Shown here: positions 23,376 through 33,881 of the stretch, piece by piece
Layout: every line of letters begins with the position of its first letter
How positions within the stretch are numbered: position 1 is the stretch's first letter
Assembly (NCBI GenBank): GCA_037176885.1
Contig: JAWWNJ010000215.1
Span: 1 to 64,000 of the forward strand
DNA: 64,000 nucleotides
Direction: 5' to 3'
Source: Favolaschia claudopus
Taxonomy: Eukaryota > Basidiomycota > Agaricomycetes > Agaricales > Mycenaceae
Program-made: the position numbers and the translations under genes
Notes under the pieces: generated by a model
Database searches by the model: none
What the model saw: only the letters and a program-made list of their open reading frames with translations
Told to the model about the DNA's origin: nothing

Positions 23376-24848
23376 ATGGAGGCGGTGGAGATACCCGTTA
23401 GACCACCAGCCAGGCCTCCGGAGAACCGAGAAAAGGCTAGTGAATCGGACAAGAATAAAAATTGGCGAGTAAAGTTCATAGATGAGTTGGAGCAAGATAT
23501 GGGGATGTTTATAGCTCGGCTAAAGGATTGGCCAGAGCCAACTAATCAGAGGGAGTTGAAAGTTTTCCTGGAAACCTTGAGACCCTTCCTACCAAAAGTC
23601 GTCGGATTAGAGGAACCATTCAAATCGCTTAACCATGTCAGTGATGCTAAAAACTGGACTTGGTCGGGTAGAAGCCAAGGGATTTTCAAGATAGTTAAAA
23701 CGTTAGTTGGAGAATGGGTTGAAAAACAATCAAACCCTGCCTCGCAACCTAGCCAGACTTCTCAAGAGTCACTGCCCGAGGAAATGAGCGATTTAATAAA
23801 AGAGGCAGAATCTAGCCAGACGAAAGATTCTTCGCCTCCGCTTCCTCCAACTGTTACAGTTAATATACCCAGGCCAGTGGATAAGGCATATCGTTTAGAA
23901 AGTCGAACTGTAGACCCAGGAATAGCTAAAGACCTCGCCGAAAGGTGTGGGAATCTACCTATTACCATGACCCAGAAGGAACTTCTAGCGGTAAGCCCCG
24001 CTGTGTCTAAAGAGGTGAAGATAAAGGCCACTAAGGTCAGAGTACCTTATGTTAAGCCGAAGATAGCCAAAGACTTTCTTGTTCAAGAAGTGGACTTATT
24101 CTCAGACTTAAACGGAGAGGAGGGATTAAAGCTGGATTACGATGCTGTGGATGTAGCCACGGTTGAAGTGTTTGAAAGCTTAATTATCGCTCCACCGAAT
24201 GAGGAAGGAATACCTGAAGGGGCTTTAATCATCACGGACCCAGTAGTTGAATATTACAACTCGTTTGGGGCAGATGAAGCTCCAAAACAAGTCTACCAAA
24301 CCTTGGCAGAAAACTATGTAGCTAACGATTCGGAGCCCATAAGGGTAATGTTTCCTGTAATTGAAGGCAAAGAACGGGTAGAAGCGGTAGTTGACAGTGG
24401 CTCTCAAATTGTGTCCATGGCTAAAGCTACGGCTGAGCGGTTAGGACTAAGTTGGGACCCAAGTGTTGTAATTACCATGCAAGCAGCTAACCTGACTTAT
24501 AAGAAGTCGGTTGGCTTAGCCAAGAACGTGTTGTTCCGTTTTGGGGACATTGTAGCTCGCCTTCAGGTACATATAATGGAGAACCCAGCCTATGAGATTT
24601 TGTTGGGGAGACCCTTCGAAGTCTTAACTAGAGCTTCGTCCCAGAATGAACCAGATGGAGATTGCACCATCACCATTACGGACCCGATTACGTTTAAACG
24701 CGCTACAATGGTCACATGGGCGCGAGGAACGTACAAACCTCCCACGGTTGAAACTGTCCTGGAATCAGGCAGTGGAGGCAGTGGTAAAATTGCGCAAGAT
24801 AACCCGGGAAGTACAACCCAGGGTTTTCAAGCCCCTTCGATGACTTGA
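23376..24848 (+). CDS. Element B Gag/Pro ORF with aspartic protease
   Basis: A 490-codon frame beginning at ATG 23376. The frame is open from 23352 and overlaps the Gag stop, so it may be read by a -1 shift instead. The N-terminal 300 residues are charged linker. The protease is C-terminal, with the catalytic VVDSGSQ at about 24385-24405 and the flap-side block YEILLGRPF at about 24590-24615. The Gly/Ser-rich end overlaps the pol frame by 46 nt, where a -1 frameshift signal sits. Stop TGA at 24846-24848. Confidence 0.82.
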   Translation: MEAVEIPVRPPARPPENREKASESDKNKNWRVKFIDELEQDMGMFIARLKDWPEPTNQRELKVFLETLRPFLPKVVGLEEPFKSLNHVSDAKNWTWSGRSQGIFKIVKTLVGEWVEKQSNPASQPSQTSQESLPEEMSDLIKEAESSQTKDSSPPLPPTVTVNIPRPVDKAYRLESRTVDPGIAKDLAERCGNLPITMTQKELLAVSPAVSKEVKIKATKVRVPYVKPKIAKDFLVQEVDLFSDLNGEEGLKLDYDAVDVATVEVFESLIIAPPNEEGIPEGALIITDPVVEYYNSFGADEAPKQVYQTLAENYVANDSEPIRVMFPVIEGKERVEAVVDSGSQIVSMAKATAERLGLSWDPSVVITMQAANLTYKKSVGLAKNVLFRFGDIVARLQVHIMENPAYEILLGRPFEVLTRASSQNEPDGDCTITITDPITFKRATMVTWARGTYKPPTVETVLESGSGGSGKIAQDNPGSTTQGFQAPSMT

Positions 24849-27800
24849 TTAATCGAGGAGAAGAGGTAGCAATACAAGTGGGGTTTAACTCGGTAGGGGA
24901 AATGGAGATACAAGGCTACCTTCCACCCCGCAACGGCAACTCGTTTAAGGAATCTGACATTACCCTTGCGTATCTATTAGCCTCTAGAAACTGTGACGAG
25001 TTAAACGAGGATGTAGAAGCCTCAGTTTTACTTAATCAGTGGATTAAGCAAGAGACTAGTAGGCCGGTTAGGAAAATAGATGGGTCTGGATATCAGATAC
25101 TTCAGTTCGAAGAACACCTACCTAAGGAATTTGGAATTAGACCTATGGTAGAGGAAGTAGAAAAGAAACCAACCCACGAATTCGAACCAACGCATAGGTG
25201 CCTCTGCTGTGAGAAGATAGACTTTATATCTCCTCCAAAAGAGGATTTGACCCGTTCGCAATGGACATGGGTCAAGAAAGAAAAGCTTGTCCAAGTATTT
25301 GCTGGCAAGAAGTATAAGCCGGTTGCTCTGAAAACTAGGCCAATATACGGGGACCTACCGGAGCAATACAGGATTAAGAGGCAAATTCTAGGCAACCCTC
25401 TGGAAGGAATGCCAGATTTAATACCTAATCCGCCGGATTTTACTCCTTCCGGGAGATATACGGCTGAACGAAAAGAGATCATAGATAGCATCCATGAAGG
25501 GGATTTCCTATGGCCAGAAGAAAGGAAGCTACTACATTATTTAATGATGGTTCAAGAATCCGCCTTCGCCTGGGATGATTCCGAGAGAGGGTGTTTTAGA
25601 CATGACTTCTTCCCGCCAGTCGAAATGCCGGTAGTAGAACATAAAGTCTGGGTAGAAAGGAGTATACCTATACCTAGAGGCCAGCTAGAAGAATTCTGTC
25701 GGGTAATCAAGAAGAAAATAGACGCAGGGGTCTACGAACCCTCTAATTCTTCTTACCGAACAAAGTTCTTTGGGGTTATAAAGAAGGATGGAAAGTCTAT
25801 TCGACTAGTACACGCCTTAGAACCCTTAAATGCGGTCACTATAGCCCATTCAGGGATTCCACCGGCAACGGATGAGTTAGCTAACCACTTCGCGGGCAGA
25901 GCCTGTGGTGCTGTATTAGACTTGTACTCTGGGTACGATCACAGAGATTTAGCCGAAAGCTCAAGGGACTTCACTACGTTTCAGACTCCATTTGGGGCCC
26001 ATAGACTGGTTAAGTTACCCCAGGGCTGGACTAACTCGGTACCCATTTTCCACGACGACGTAACCTTTATTCTAAGGGATGAAATACCCCAGGTCGCTAT
26101 TCCCTACATAGACGATGTTCCTATTAGAGGACCGGGAACTCGCTATCTAAATTTAAAGGGAGTATACGAGACGATTAAAGGAAATCCTGGGATAAGACGC
26201 TTCGTCTGGGAACATCTGCATAACTTAAACAGAGTTATACAGAGGATCAAATATTGTGGGGGTACCTTTTCAGGGACTAAAGCCATCCTTTGCAAAGATG
26301 AATTTCCAGTAGTTGGGCATATATGCTCATTCGAAGGGAGAAGGCCATCGGAGGACAGGATAGGCGTCATTGAAAGGTGGCCGCCGCTGGAAACAGTCTC
26401 GGAAGTTAGACAATTTCTGGGAGTTGTTGGGACCATGCGGATGTTCATCAGAGCTTACTCAGTCATGTCTAAGCCCTTAACTATGCTACTTAGGGCGGAC
26501 ATCTTGTTTAATTGGGGAGAGCTAGAGCAGAAATCGATGGACTTAATTAAGTACGCGGTTAGGCACTGTGAAGCTCTAAAACCTTTGAACTATGAATGGG
26601 AAAGCAGCATTGTCCTAGCAGTAGATACTTCTTGGATGGCGGTTGGGATAGAATGCTATCAGTATGATCCCTATGACCCCAAAAAGAAGTATTACGCTAA
26701 GTTTGATTCAATTCCTCTAAACGATAGAGAGGCTAGGTTCTCTCAACCTAAGCGGGAATTGTACGGATTATTGAGAGCCCTACTCCACATGCAATATTGG
26801 TTACTTGGATGCCGGAAGCTGGTTGTAGAAACGGACGCTCTCTATATAAAGGGCATGTTGAACAATCCAGGGATGGGACCAAACACCACAATCAATCGCT
26901 GGATAGAGCAAATTCTTATGTTCCATTTCGAACTTAAGCACGTCAGAGGCTTGACATTTTCACCAGATGGTCTATCTAGACGGAGGAAAGTACCTGGAGA
27001 CCCAGAATACCCTAATCCAGGACTTGGGTACGAAGATAATCCTCCTCCGGAAGAGCATGAAGAATGGGATTATGACATTCCTCAACCATACGACTTTGAA
27101 GACTTCAAGAAGGAGATTGATACAAGGGGAGGGTATATCCAAGAAATATATCCCGACCTAGGTGAAATCCCTTCTTTCGACAAGGCCGTTCAGCAGTTTA
27201 GCTTGGACTGCGTGGAAGAGTACAGGGAAGAGCTAGTTATAGGCAGACGGGTTAGAAAGGCCTACGAGGACGATGGGTTAAAATTCCCTGCCTACTTAAT
27301 GGACCAAACCCAAGAACCTCAAAAACTGCTCCCCGACTCACATTTTAAATATGATCCTTCCAAGCGGGAAAATTATCCGGAGGAACATAGAACGGAGTCT
27401 GGCAAAAACCAGGACAGAAAACTTGAATTACTAAGAGAATGGTTTAAGGACCCTCTTAAGCGACCTGAAGAGTTTAACCATAAACAATACAGACGCTTTA
27501 TAACGTACTCAAGAAAATTCTTTCTGGATAAGGGACAATTGTATCGAAGAGGAGATAATTCTGGTCATAGGCTAGTCGTGAATAAAGAACACCGGATGTA
27601 TATAATGAAGGCATCCCACGACAGTCTAGGGCACAAAGGCATTTTCTCTTCGAAATCCATGATTGAACTTCGATTCTGGTGGCCAGAAATTGAACGAGAT
27701 CTGGATTGGTATATTAAATCCTGCAAAATGTGCCAGGTTAGACAAAGGGAATTAATGAGGATACCGCCAGTAGCCACCTACACGCCCAGTATCTTCCAAA

Positions 27801-28939
27801 AGATACATGTAGATGTAATGGTGATGGGGGTGCCCTCAAATGGGCATAGACTCTTAATTGCAGCCAGGGATTCTTTAACTAGGTATCTCGAGGCTAGAGC
27901 CTTACGCTCAGACACGGCAGAAGCGATAGGGCGCTTCCTGCTTGAAGAGATCATTTGCCGATGGGGTTGCCCAGCCTGGATAGTGTCCGACAACGCTGGA
28001 CAATTCCTGGCTGCCTTGGCTTGGCTTAACTCGAAATATGGGATTGCTGGGATTAGAATATCTCCTTATAATTCTCAAGCAAACGGACCAGTTGAAAGGG
28101 TTCATTGGGATATAAGACAGTCGCTATATAAAGCTACTGGAGGTGACGCTAGAAAATGGTTTTGGTTCTTATCTCAAGTTCTATGGGCAGACAGAATCAC
28201 TACTCGGCGCGGCCTGGGATGCTCTCCCTATTTTGCAGTCACAGGTGCTCATCCTACAATTCCTTTGGACTTGGACGAAGCGACTTGGTTAGTTGAATAT
28301 CCAGGGAAGATAATCAGCACCGAAGAGCTAGTTGGTTTAAGGGCAAAAGCCTTAGCCAAGCATATCCAACATATAGAAGAAATGAGGGATAGAGTTACCC
28401 GGGAGAAAGTCATTGCCGCAGAAAGATACGCTCGAATTCACTATAAAACGATTAAAGATTACAACTTTGATCCCGGTGATCTAGTCTTAGTCAGAAATAC
28501 CACGGTTGAAAAATCGCTTAACTCCAAAATGGACCCGCGGTTTCTCGGACCTATGGTAGTGGTAAGACGGACAAGGAATGGAGCTTACCTTTGCTGCGAA
28601 ATGAATGGGGCAATGTTTAGAGGGAAACTGGCGAAGTTCAGAGTCGTACCGTTCTTAGCTAGGGAAAAGTTAGACTTACCCAGCAATATTGAAGAACTAA
28701 TCGACATGACTTCGGCCGAACTGGATGAGTTGGCTGAGTCCGAGGATAACGTTGTCGAATATAAAGGGAAAGACCTACAATTCGACAAGGTCCATCTAAA
28801 CCCTGACTGGGACCAGATGGATGACGCTGACTTGTCTGAGGAAGAACCAGAGCCTAGCGAAGACGATGAGGACTTAGATGAAATAGACAATAACTGGACC
28901 ACGGATAATCCGAGGAGATCCAAGCGAATTAACGTCTAA
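24803..28939 (+). CDS. pol: Element B Pol: RT, RNase H, integrase
   Basis: Unbroken frame of about 1378 codons without a suitable ATG at its start, consistent with expression by -1 frameshifting from the protease ORF. In order: a linker with a Cys pair (RCLCCEK); RT at about 25690-26360 with KKIDAGVYEPSNSSYR and catalytic YIDD at about 26104-26118; RNase H at about 26590-26960 (LAVDTSW, FSQPKRELYGL, ETDALYIKG). The integrase zinc domain HDSLGHKG...CKMC spans about 27617-27735. The catalytic D, D, E blocks are VDVMV (about 27810), SDNAGQF (about 27988) and GPVERVHW (about 28090). A basic/SH3-like C-terminal region and an acidic tail end at TAA 28937-28939. All key residues are present, so enzymatic activity is plausible. 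Confidence 0.93.
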   Translation, partial: PGKYNPGFSSPFDDLINRGEEVAIQVGFNSVGEMEIQGYLPPRNGNSFKESDITLAYLLASRNCDELNEDVEASVLLNQWIKQETSRPVRKIDGSGYQILQFEEHLPKEFGIRPMVEEVEKKPTHEFEPTHRCLCCEKIDFISPPKEDLTRSQWTWVKKEKLVQVFAGKKYKPVALKTRPIYGDLPEQYRIKRQILGNPLEGMPDLIPNPPDFTPSGRYTAERKEIIDSIHEGDFLWPEERKLLHYLMMVQESAFAWDDSERGCFRHDFFPPVEMPVVEHKVWVERSIPIPRGQLEEFCRVIKKKIDAGVYEPSNSSYRTKFFGVIKKDGKSIRLVHALEPLNAVTIAHSGIPPATDELANHFAGRACGAVLDLYSGYDHRDLAESSRDFTTFQTPFGAHRLVKLPQGWTNSVPIFHDDVTFILRDEIPQVAIPYIDDVPIRGPGTRYLNLKGVYETIKGNPGIRRFVWEHLHNLNRVIQRIKYCGGTFSGTKAILCKDEFPVVGHICSFEGRRPSEDRIGVIERWPPLETVSEVRQFLGVVGTMRMFIRAYSVMSKPLTMLLRADILFNWGELEQKSMDLIKYAVRHCEALKPLNYEWESSIVLAVDTSWMAVGIECYQYDPYDPKKKYYAKFDSIPLNDREARFSQPKRELYGLLRALLHMQYWLLGCRKLVVETDALYIKGMLNNPGMGPNTTINRWIEQILMFHFELKHVRGLTFSPDGLSRRRKVPGDPEYPNPGLGYEDNPPPEEHEEWDYDIPQPYDFEDFKKEIDTRGGYIQEIYPDLGEIPSFDKAVQQFSLDCVEEYREELVIGRRVRKAYEDDGLKFPAYLMDQTQEPQKLLPDSHFKYDPSKRENYPEEHRTESGKNQDRKLELLREWFKDPLKRPEEFNHKQYRRFITYSRKFFLDKGQLYRRGDNSGHRLVVNKEHRMYIMKASHDSLGHKGIFSSKSMIELRFWWPEIERDLDWYIKSCKMCQVRQRELMRIPPVATYTPSIFQKIHVDVMVMGVPSNGHRLLIAARDSLTRYLEARALRSDTAEAIGRFLLEEIICRWGCPAWIVSDNAGQFLAALAWLNSKYGIAGIRISPYNSQANGPVERVHWDIRQSLYKATGGDARKWFWFLSQVLWADRITTRRGLGCSPYFAVTGAHPTIPLDLDEATWLVEYPGKIISTEELVGLRAKALAKHIQHIEEMRDRVTREKVIAAERYARIHYKTIKDYNFDPGDLVLVRNTTVEKSLNSKMDPRFLGPMVVVRRTRNGAYLCCEMNGAMFRGKLAKFRVVPFLAREKLDLPSNIEELIDMTSAELDELAESEDNVVEYKGKDLQFDKVHLNPDWDQMDDADLSEEEPEPSEDDEDLDEIDNNWTTDNPRRSKRINV
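24821..24858 (+). promoter_or_regulatory. Predicted -1 ribosomal frameshift signal (protease to pol)
   Basis: The heptamer G_GGT_TTT (24821-24827) is in the exact protease-frame phase required for X_XXY_YYZ slippage. After a 7-nt spacer a 7-bp stem can form: 24835-24841 with 24852-24858, one G-U pair and a 10-nt loop. The pol frame is -1 relative to the protease frame and is open only from 24803, so the site lies inside the 46-nt overlap. This is inferred from sequence only. Confidence 0.6.
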
Positions 28940-29097
28940 ACATCATAACGGTCTCTCAATCGGATAACTAAACGCAACGGCAAACGGGTAATTCTAGTAA
29001 GGACAGTGGAGTGGGTAGAGTAAAGACGGTATGGAGTTTGACTGGAACTGAGCTAAGATGCAAATAAGGGCGAACGAAGTCTAGCTAAGGAAAAGGG

Positions 29098-30548
29098 TTA
29101 GAATAGGAAGTCCTGCGTCGAAGTAAAGGAAACATACCTTGTGGGAGGAGTATCGCTGGCCTTAAGGTCGCGCTCCGCCAGAAGGGCCACCAGTCGCTCC
29201 TGCTCATTACAAAGTCGCTCGGCAATCATGCCAAAGTATTCCAAGCGATGGATAATGAAGCCGATCTCGGAGCGGTTCTCGTATTCAGCACGGATAAGAG
29301 CTTTATCGGAAATAACGGCTGGCTTGTGAATAACGAGCTTCTGGGCGAGGACAATAAGGTCCTTGGCCTTAGCCGTGCCTTGATCAGTCGCTGGGAGCCG
29401 ATAGAACACTTAGCTAAGGCGAAAATATGGGAAATAGAGACTGACCCTGGGGAACGGGGTTAGCCTCGATGAAGGAATTAGCGCGACGGCGCTTGCGGCT
29501 AGATTGGGGTACCTCGTTAGCGACTTGGGCAGCCTCCGTGGGATTGGTCTTGCTGATAACCTTCATAGCTTTGTGGTAAACACGAGCACTACGGTTGAGG
29601 CGAGCAACACGGGTATAAGGAATGCGTACTGTCTCAGGGCGAGGAGTCGATTTAGACTTGGGGATTTTAGGCTAAGACGAAGGATAGTTAAACGATTGGG
29701 AACACGTCGTGGTTTAGCGAACGTACCAGGGCTTTAACTGGAGTCTTGGCTTTGACCTTGCTAGCGTTCTCAATAGCGTCAATTTCTGCCATAAAAGCCT
29801 CTTCATCGATGGGTTCGGTGGAGGCGTCCTATAATAATGGAATGGTTAATGAGGGAAAGGTTAAACGGAAGAAAGGACAGCCTACAACGGATGCGTCGTC
29901 CATAAGGACGTCCTCCTCGGGGAGAGCCTCCGTGATAATCTCTACCTCGTCCTCGGTGTCATGGACGTCGGGGGCGGACTTCTTCTTCTTGCGAGACTAG
30001 AGAACAAGGAGGGCGGTTTAGATAGGCTGAATAAATAAGGGAATAGCTAAACGCACCTTCTTAGGCGTACCCTGGTTAGCCTCTTTAAGCGCCTCCTCCT
30101 TCTCCTGGCGGGCCCTCTCACGCGCCTCCTGCTCGGCGGCAGCCTTGTTGGCGCGCAAACGATTACGGACCTTCTGGAGATCTTCAATATAGGCAAAGAC
30201 CGCTTCGATGGAGGGTGGGATGGAGGCCTTCTTGTCCTGAGTAGCCCAAAATTGGCGGAACTTGTTCTGATAGCGAAAGAAGGCGTCGTAAATAGTGAGA
30301 ATGGGTGCAACGACTTTGGGATAAGGGAATAAGGAGGCCTTGGACAGATAAATCGGTTAGCTAAAGGCCTGATTAATCTAGTCAAGACACACCATATGCT
30401 CCGCTGTCTGCTCGAAGAGTTGCAACGTTCGGTGCGAGAGATGGGCAGGGAAATTGCAGGACATCGTGAGCGTGATGTTCTCCTCTACAACCTTCCAGAG
30501 GTTGGCGATTTCCGGGGGAATAATCTCAGAAGCAGTTTCGGCAGACAT
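29098..30548 (-). CDS. Element B cargo gene 5: six-exon charged protein, unknown function
   Basis: Antisense to the retrotransposon. Six exons join in phase: 30548-30393, 30338-30057, 29996-29886, 29828-29727, 29671-29446 and 29390-29098. They give 389 residues with no stop or frame break. Introns are uniformly 54-60 nt with GT-AG ends. The protein begins MSAETASE, has a helical N-terminal domain, then a Glu/Arg/Lys-rich coiled coil (about residues 115-145) and an acidic and a basic stretch (KKKK; SRKRRR). It ends in a helical domain. I do not recognise it and it lacks the cysteine exon of its four neighbours. The Lys/Arg clusters suggest a nuclear protein, which is only an inference. Confidence 0.68.
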
Positions 30549-31218
30549 AGTCGAAATGGGAAGCGAGAAGAGAAGTGGATACGATACTGAAAGAGGGACA
30601 TAAGGGGAATAGTGCTTAAATAGCTCGCCCATTGTCTAGCAACTGGGACAGTTGTAATTTAAAAATGGGGGAGTGAGACTGCGGTTAATCAGGCGGAATT
30701 TTCGAATTTTCCCTGATCCTGCGGAGCTCCGCCAGAGTTAAATTAAAGCAACGTCTGACAGTAGCTAAGGGATGAAGCGTTTTTGTGATCAGGAACCCTT
30801 CCCTATATTGCAAATCAAAGAGCCTGGGCATGGCGCGAACAAGTGTGGTTAAGGCCAAGCGGACGCTGGATAAACGATTCGGAGTTAGGCTAAGAAAAGG
30901 ACTGACTCAGATCACCGGCTAAGACGCCCCACCTTAACGAAGTGCTTGTCGGCACCTCAGGACGACCCCTGCGAACAGTCTAGTTAGATCGATCATAAAA
31001 ATCGGGCTAATTAGATGAGCGCGTCATTCAGTCGGCTTAATTAAGAAGTGAGGTCATGACAGTGGCTAGACTGACACAATCTGTCAGATCAAACTGCTTA
31101 GCTAGAGCTTATGACCTCAGGAGGATGAAGCCAGACGATTCACAAGATAAACTACGTTTAATTGTGAAAAGGCCATACAAACATCCTACTAACTAAACCG
31201 TCTATCGAGCTAAGATAT
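30549..31218. other. Spacer between cargo genes 5 and 4
   Basis: No ORF of note. AT-rich sequence full of gctaa/ttagc words like the LTRs. It would hold the promoter of cargo gene 5 (read leftward) and the terminator of cargo gene 4. I see no further features. Confidence 0.4.
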
Positions 31219-32321
31219 CTAAAAGTCGCTGGCGGCGTCCTCCCCAAAGATAAGGGCGGTATCAACGCAGTCAAGCACCGAAGAGATGAGATCCTTCTCA
31301 CTGGTGGACTCTTTAGTTAGCTGCTCGCGGACGGGGGAACCTCCGACAGCACTAAGGCTAGTGTCGACAAAGATAGACACGGAGCCCTCGGCTAAGTCAT
31401 AGTTAGGACCGTTAAGGATGGAACGAGGCGACCGGACGGGGATGTCGTCTTTGTACTGGTCGTTGATGAGAGAAGCGAGGGTGGACCAGTTAAAGGCTGC
31501 ACTCGAACCATCGGGCATAACGCCCTGGATAGATGGGCCAGCGACGGGGTCAGGATTAACGCAAGTGTTGGTTAAAGGGAAAATCCTAGCTTGGTGAGGA
31601 GAGTCCGTCGGTCCCATAGGAAGGGGTGCGATCCAAGGAATATCTGGATCAGCCGCCTCCAGGGCGGCGCGCTTACGAGTAACCAAAGTACGCAAAATAG
31701 TACTGATGGGAATTCGGCCAGGAAGGGAAGTCTCGATGACCGACAGGATAACGGAGAGCGAGTCGAGAGGAAGACGACCCAAGATGTGGAAATAAGCCGT
31801 ATGAGTAGCGACCAAGTCGAGGTTAGCGTGAGCCGGAAAGATCTGGCCAGCGTAAATCATAAGCGACGACCAACGGCGCCACTTGGCTAGGCCATCTGGA
31901 TTGGGCTTGCGCTCTAGTTAAACGAAACGGAGGTTAATCCAACGTCGGATAAAGGAAAAAGAGGAAGACGTACTATGGCTACGCATAAAAGTGGCTAGAC
32001 CTTTCTCGTGCTCCTCGACAAAACGATTAACGTCCATAAACTCGCAAGTGGAGTGAGTTGAAGGGTGCACTCGCGGCAACCAGTTCCAGCGCGAGTGGGA
32101 GTGCAGAGGATACCTGCGTTGACGCAATTGCCGCAGGGACGCTTAGGCTATAAAAGTGGGGAGTTAGCTAAGGACTTGGACTTCTAAATAACGAAGCTAA
32201 GACTCACACGGCGCTCCTGGAGCATCAACAAGAAATCCACCACTGTAGCTGGGCCAGGCTCGTTTAAGCCAACGACCTGCGCGGCAATGTCGAGTAGAGT
32301 AGAATCGGCAGTAGGGGCCAT
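31219..32321 (-). pseudogene. Element B cargo gene 4: Zn2Cys6-like protein, one-base deletion
   Basis: Three antisense exons: 32321-32208 (MAPTADST..., 38 codons), 32147-31983 and 31913-31219. The second exon carries C-x2-C-x6-C-x8-C-x2-C. The last cysteine falls one base out of frame: the exon is 165 nt where the sister exon in cargo gene 3 is 166 nt. With that base the pattern would be C-x2-C-x6-C-x8-C-x2-C-x7-C, as in genes 2 and 3. The third exon gives a 230-residue helical and Pro-rich tail unlike the other paralogues. The second intron (GTAGCC...CTAG) is my choice on phase. Zn2Cys6 modules bind DNA in fungal regulators; function here is unproven. Confidence 0.55.
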
Positions 32322-32531
32322 ACAGAAAGATTAGAAGAAGGGAAGAAGAATTAATTGGAGACGCAAAAGGCAGAGTCACCTAAATAAAGGTGGATTGCTG
32401 ACGAGTCGACCCCTCCGGACTGTCTCAAGTTTAATTCGATCACCTGGATCTATAACCGAACTACCGGATAAGATACAGGAGGGTCTGGGCTAAACTAGAA
32501 CGAGCGGCTGGGTAAACTAAGGGCCAATTAA

Positions 32532-33118
32532 TTAGGCTTCCCCTCGACAAATCTCTTGGAGACGTAGGACACAGTGCCTGTGGCTTAGCCAGCGGTAGGC
32601 AATTGAGCCAAACTCAAGGCGGTCAAAATAGGTACGGAGGTGGGCAATCTCGGCGGTAGACTTAGCTGCGTCGATACGACGCTTGACTTGGTCGCAGCGG
32701 GCCATATAAGTCTCCTCCCAAATAGTCTCCATGATCGACTGTATGTGAAGGTGAAGGAAAGCGTAGGGGAACATCACCCGGCCAAAGCGGGGACCTGTCA
32801 AGCGTCTTGGTTAATTGACTTAGCCGATTAATTAGGCAAGGAGCTTACGGAGCGAAGTGAACTCAGGAGAAAGGCGGAACATCTGCCAGCGATAGAACCA
32901 ACGGAAGCTGCAATGGTTGCAGAGCCTCTCCTCGCAAGCGGCGCAGGCCCTGCCCCAGAAGGAGAACACGCAGTCTTGACCGCGGTCTGCGCACTGAGTA
33001 CACGAGTTAAGAGACTAGAAGGGATAAGCCATTATTTGCGATGAGATAAAGAGAAACCTACGGGGTGATCCTCTAGATAAATAAAGGCGTATTCCTCCTC
33101 CAGGGAGTTGAAAGGCAT
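32532..33118 (-). CDS. Element B cargo gene 3: small Zn2Cys6-like protein
   Basis: Three antisense exons, 33118-33062, 33014-32849 and 32794-32532, join in phase to 161 residues without breaks. Exon 1 encodes MPFNSLEEEYAFIYLEDHP, very like the first exon of gene 2. Exon 2 carries C-x2-C-x6-C-x8-C-x2-C-x7-C (CTQC...CAAC), close to the fungal Zn2Cys6 pattern. Exon 3 is a helical tail beginning RPRFGRVMFPYAF. The intron phases (0 then 1) are the same as in genes 1, 2 and 4. With a single Zn cluster and no regulatory domain, a small DNA- or RNA-binding protein is possible but not shown. Confidence 0.68.
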
Positions 33119-33233
33119 AGCGAAGATGAAAGTGGAAGACAAGAAGTGGTATATCGAGATCGACTAGCTAAACTGGACTTTATACAAATCGGGCCCTAAC
33201 AGGAGGTCTGGCTAAGATAAAGGACAAATAAAC

Positions 33234-33881
33234 TTAACGCTCGAAAGTACGGCGCGGGCGAATAACTGGGATGGTTAAGCCAGGATCTGAGCGCAGCCAA
33301 GCTGCGACTCCAAAGGTCCCTCCCCCTTGAGCCCGTTCGTGCGCTCTATACACTTCCATAGCTTCCGCAGGGGACGCTTGCCTAACCTTAAGAAGAGCTA
33401 TCTCGAGCCTCCGTTCGTAAGCGGCCACGTTTCGTTTAAACAAAGGCTCGAAGTAAGCCTCAAGGTGCGACTCGGGGAAATAGTCTCCGCCATAGCGAAG
33501 CGCTAGATAAACAAATCAGGGCCTAGCTAAAGGCAACAAAAGGGATAAGACGGACCTGTCTTTTCCCATAATTCGGACTTGCGGAAGTCAAGAAAAGCAG
33601 GCCACTGGGCATAAGTGCAGTCTGACTGGTGGTGGAGCTCGCAGCGTTCGCAACCTCTACCCCAGGCCTTGAATTTGCAAGTCAGCCCGAAGACATTGCA
33701 AGACTGGCATAAGCTTCCGGCCCCGGGCTAAAACGGAATGCGCTAGCTAAGTAATGTCTACGCGGCGAAAACGGAGGGAACCTACCTTCTTATCCTCGAG
33801 AAAGTAGTAAGTGAACTCCTCCTCCAGCGAAAGATAAGCTCCTAAGGGCTTCAGAGTAGTTGGATGTGGGTTGACCGCCAT
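33234..33881 (-). CDS. Element B cargo gene 2: small Zn2Cys6-like protein
   Basis: Three antisense exons, 33881-33786, 33727-33556 and 33502-33234, give 178 residues with all splice sites GT-AG and no frame break. Exon 1 starts MAVNPHPTTL and ends in an LEEEFTYYFLEDKK-like helix shared with gene 3. Exon 2 holds C-x2-C-x6-C-x8-C-x2-C-x7-C (CQSC...CERC) at residues 39-69. Exon 3 is a helical, Arg/Glu-rich tail. It is clearly a paralogue of gene 3. The chosen ATG is the first that leaves the exon 1 helix intact. An upstream in-frame ATG (33992) would add an unrelated hydrophobic stretch. Confidence 0.68.

Noticed and set aside
28990..29097. Possible extension of element B pol past 28939
   Set aside because: A clean TAA ends the frame after an acidic tail and basic end typical of the family.
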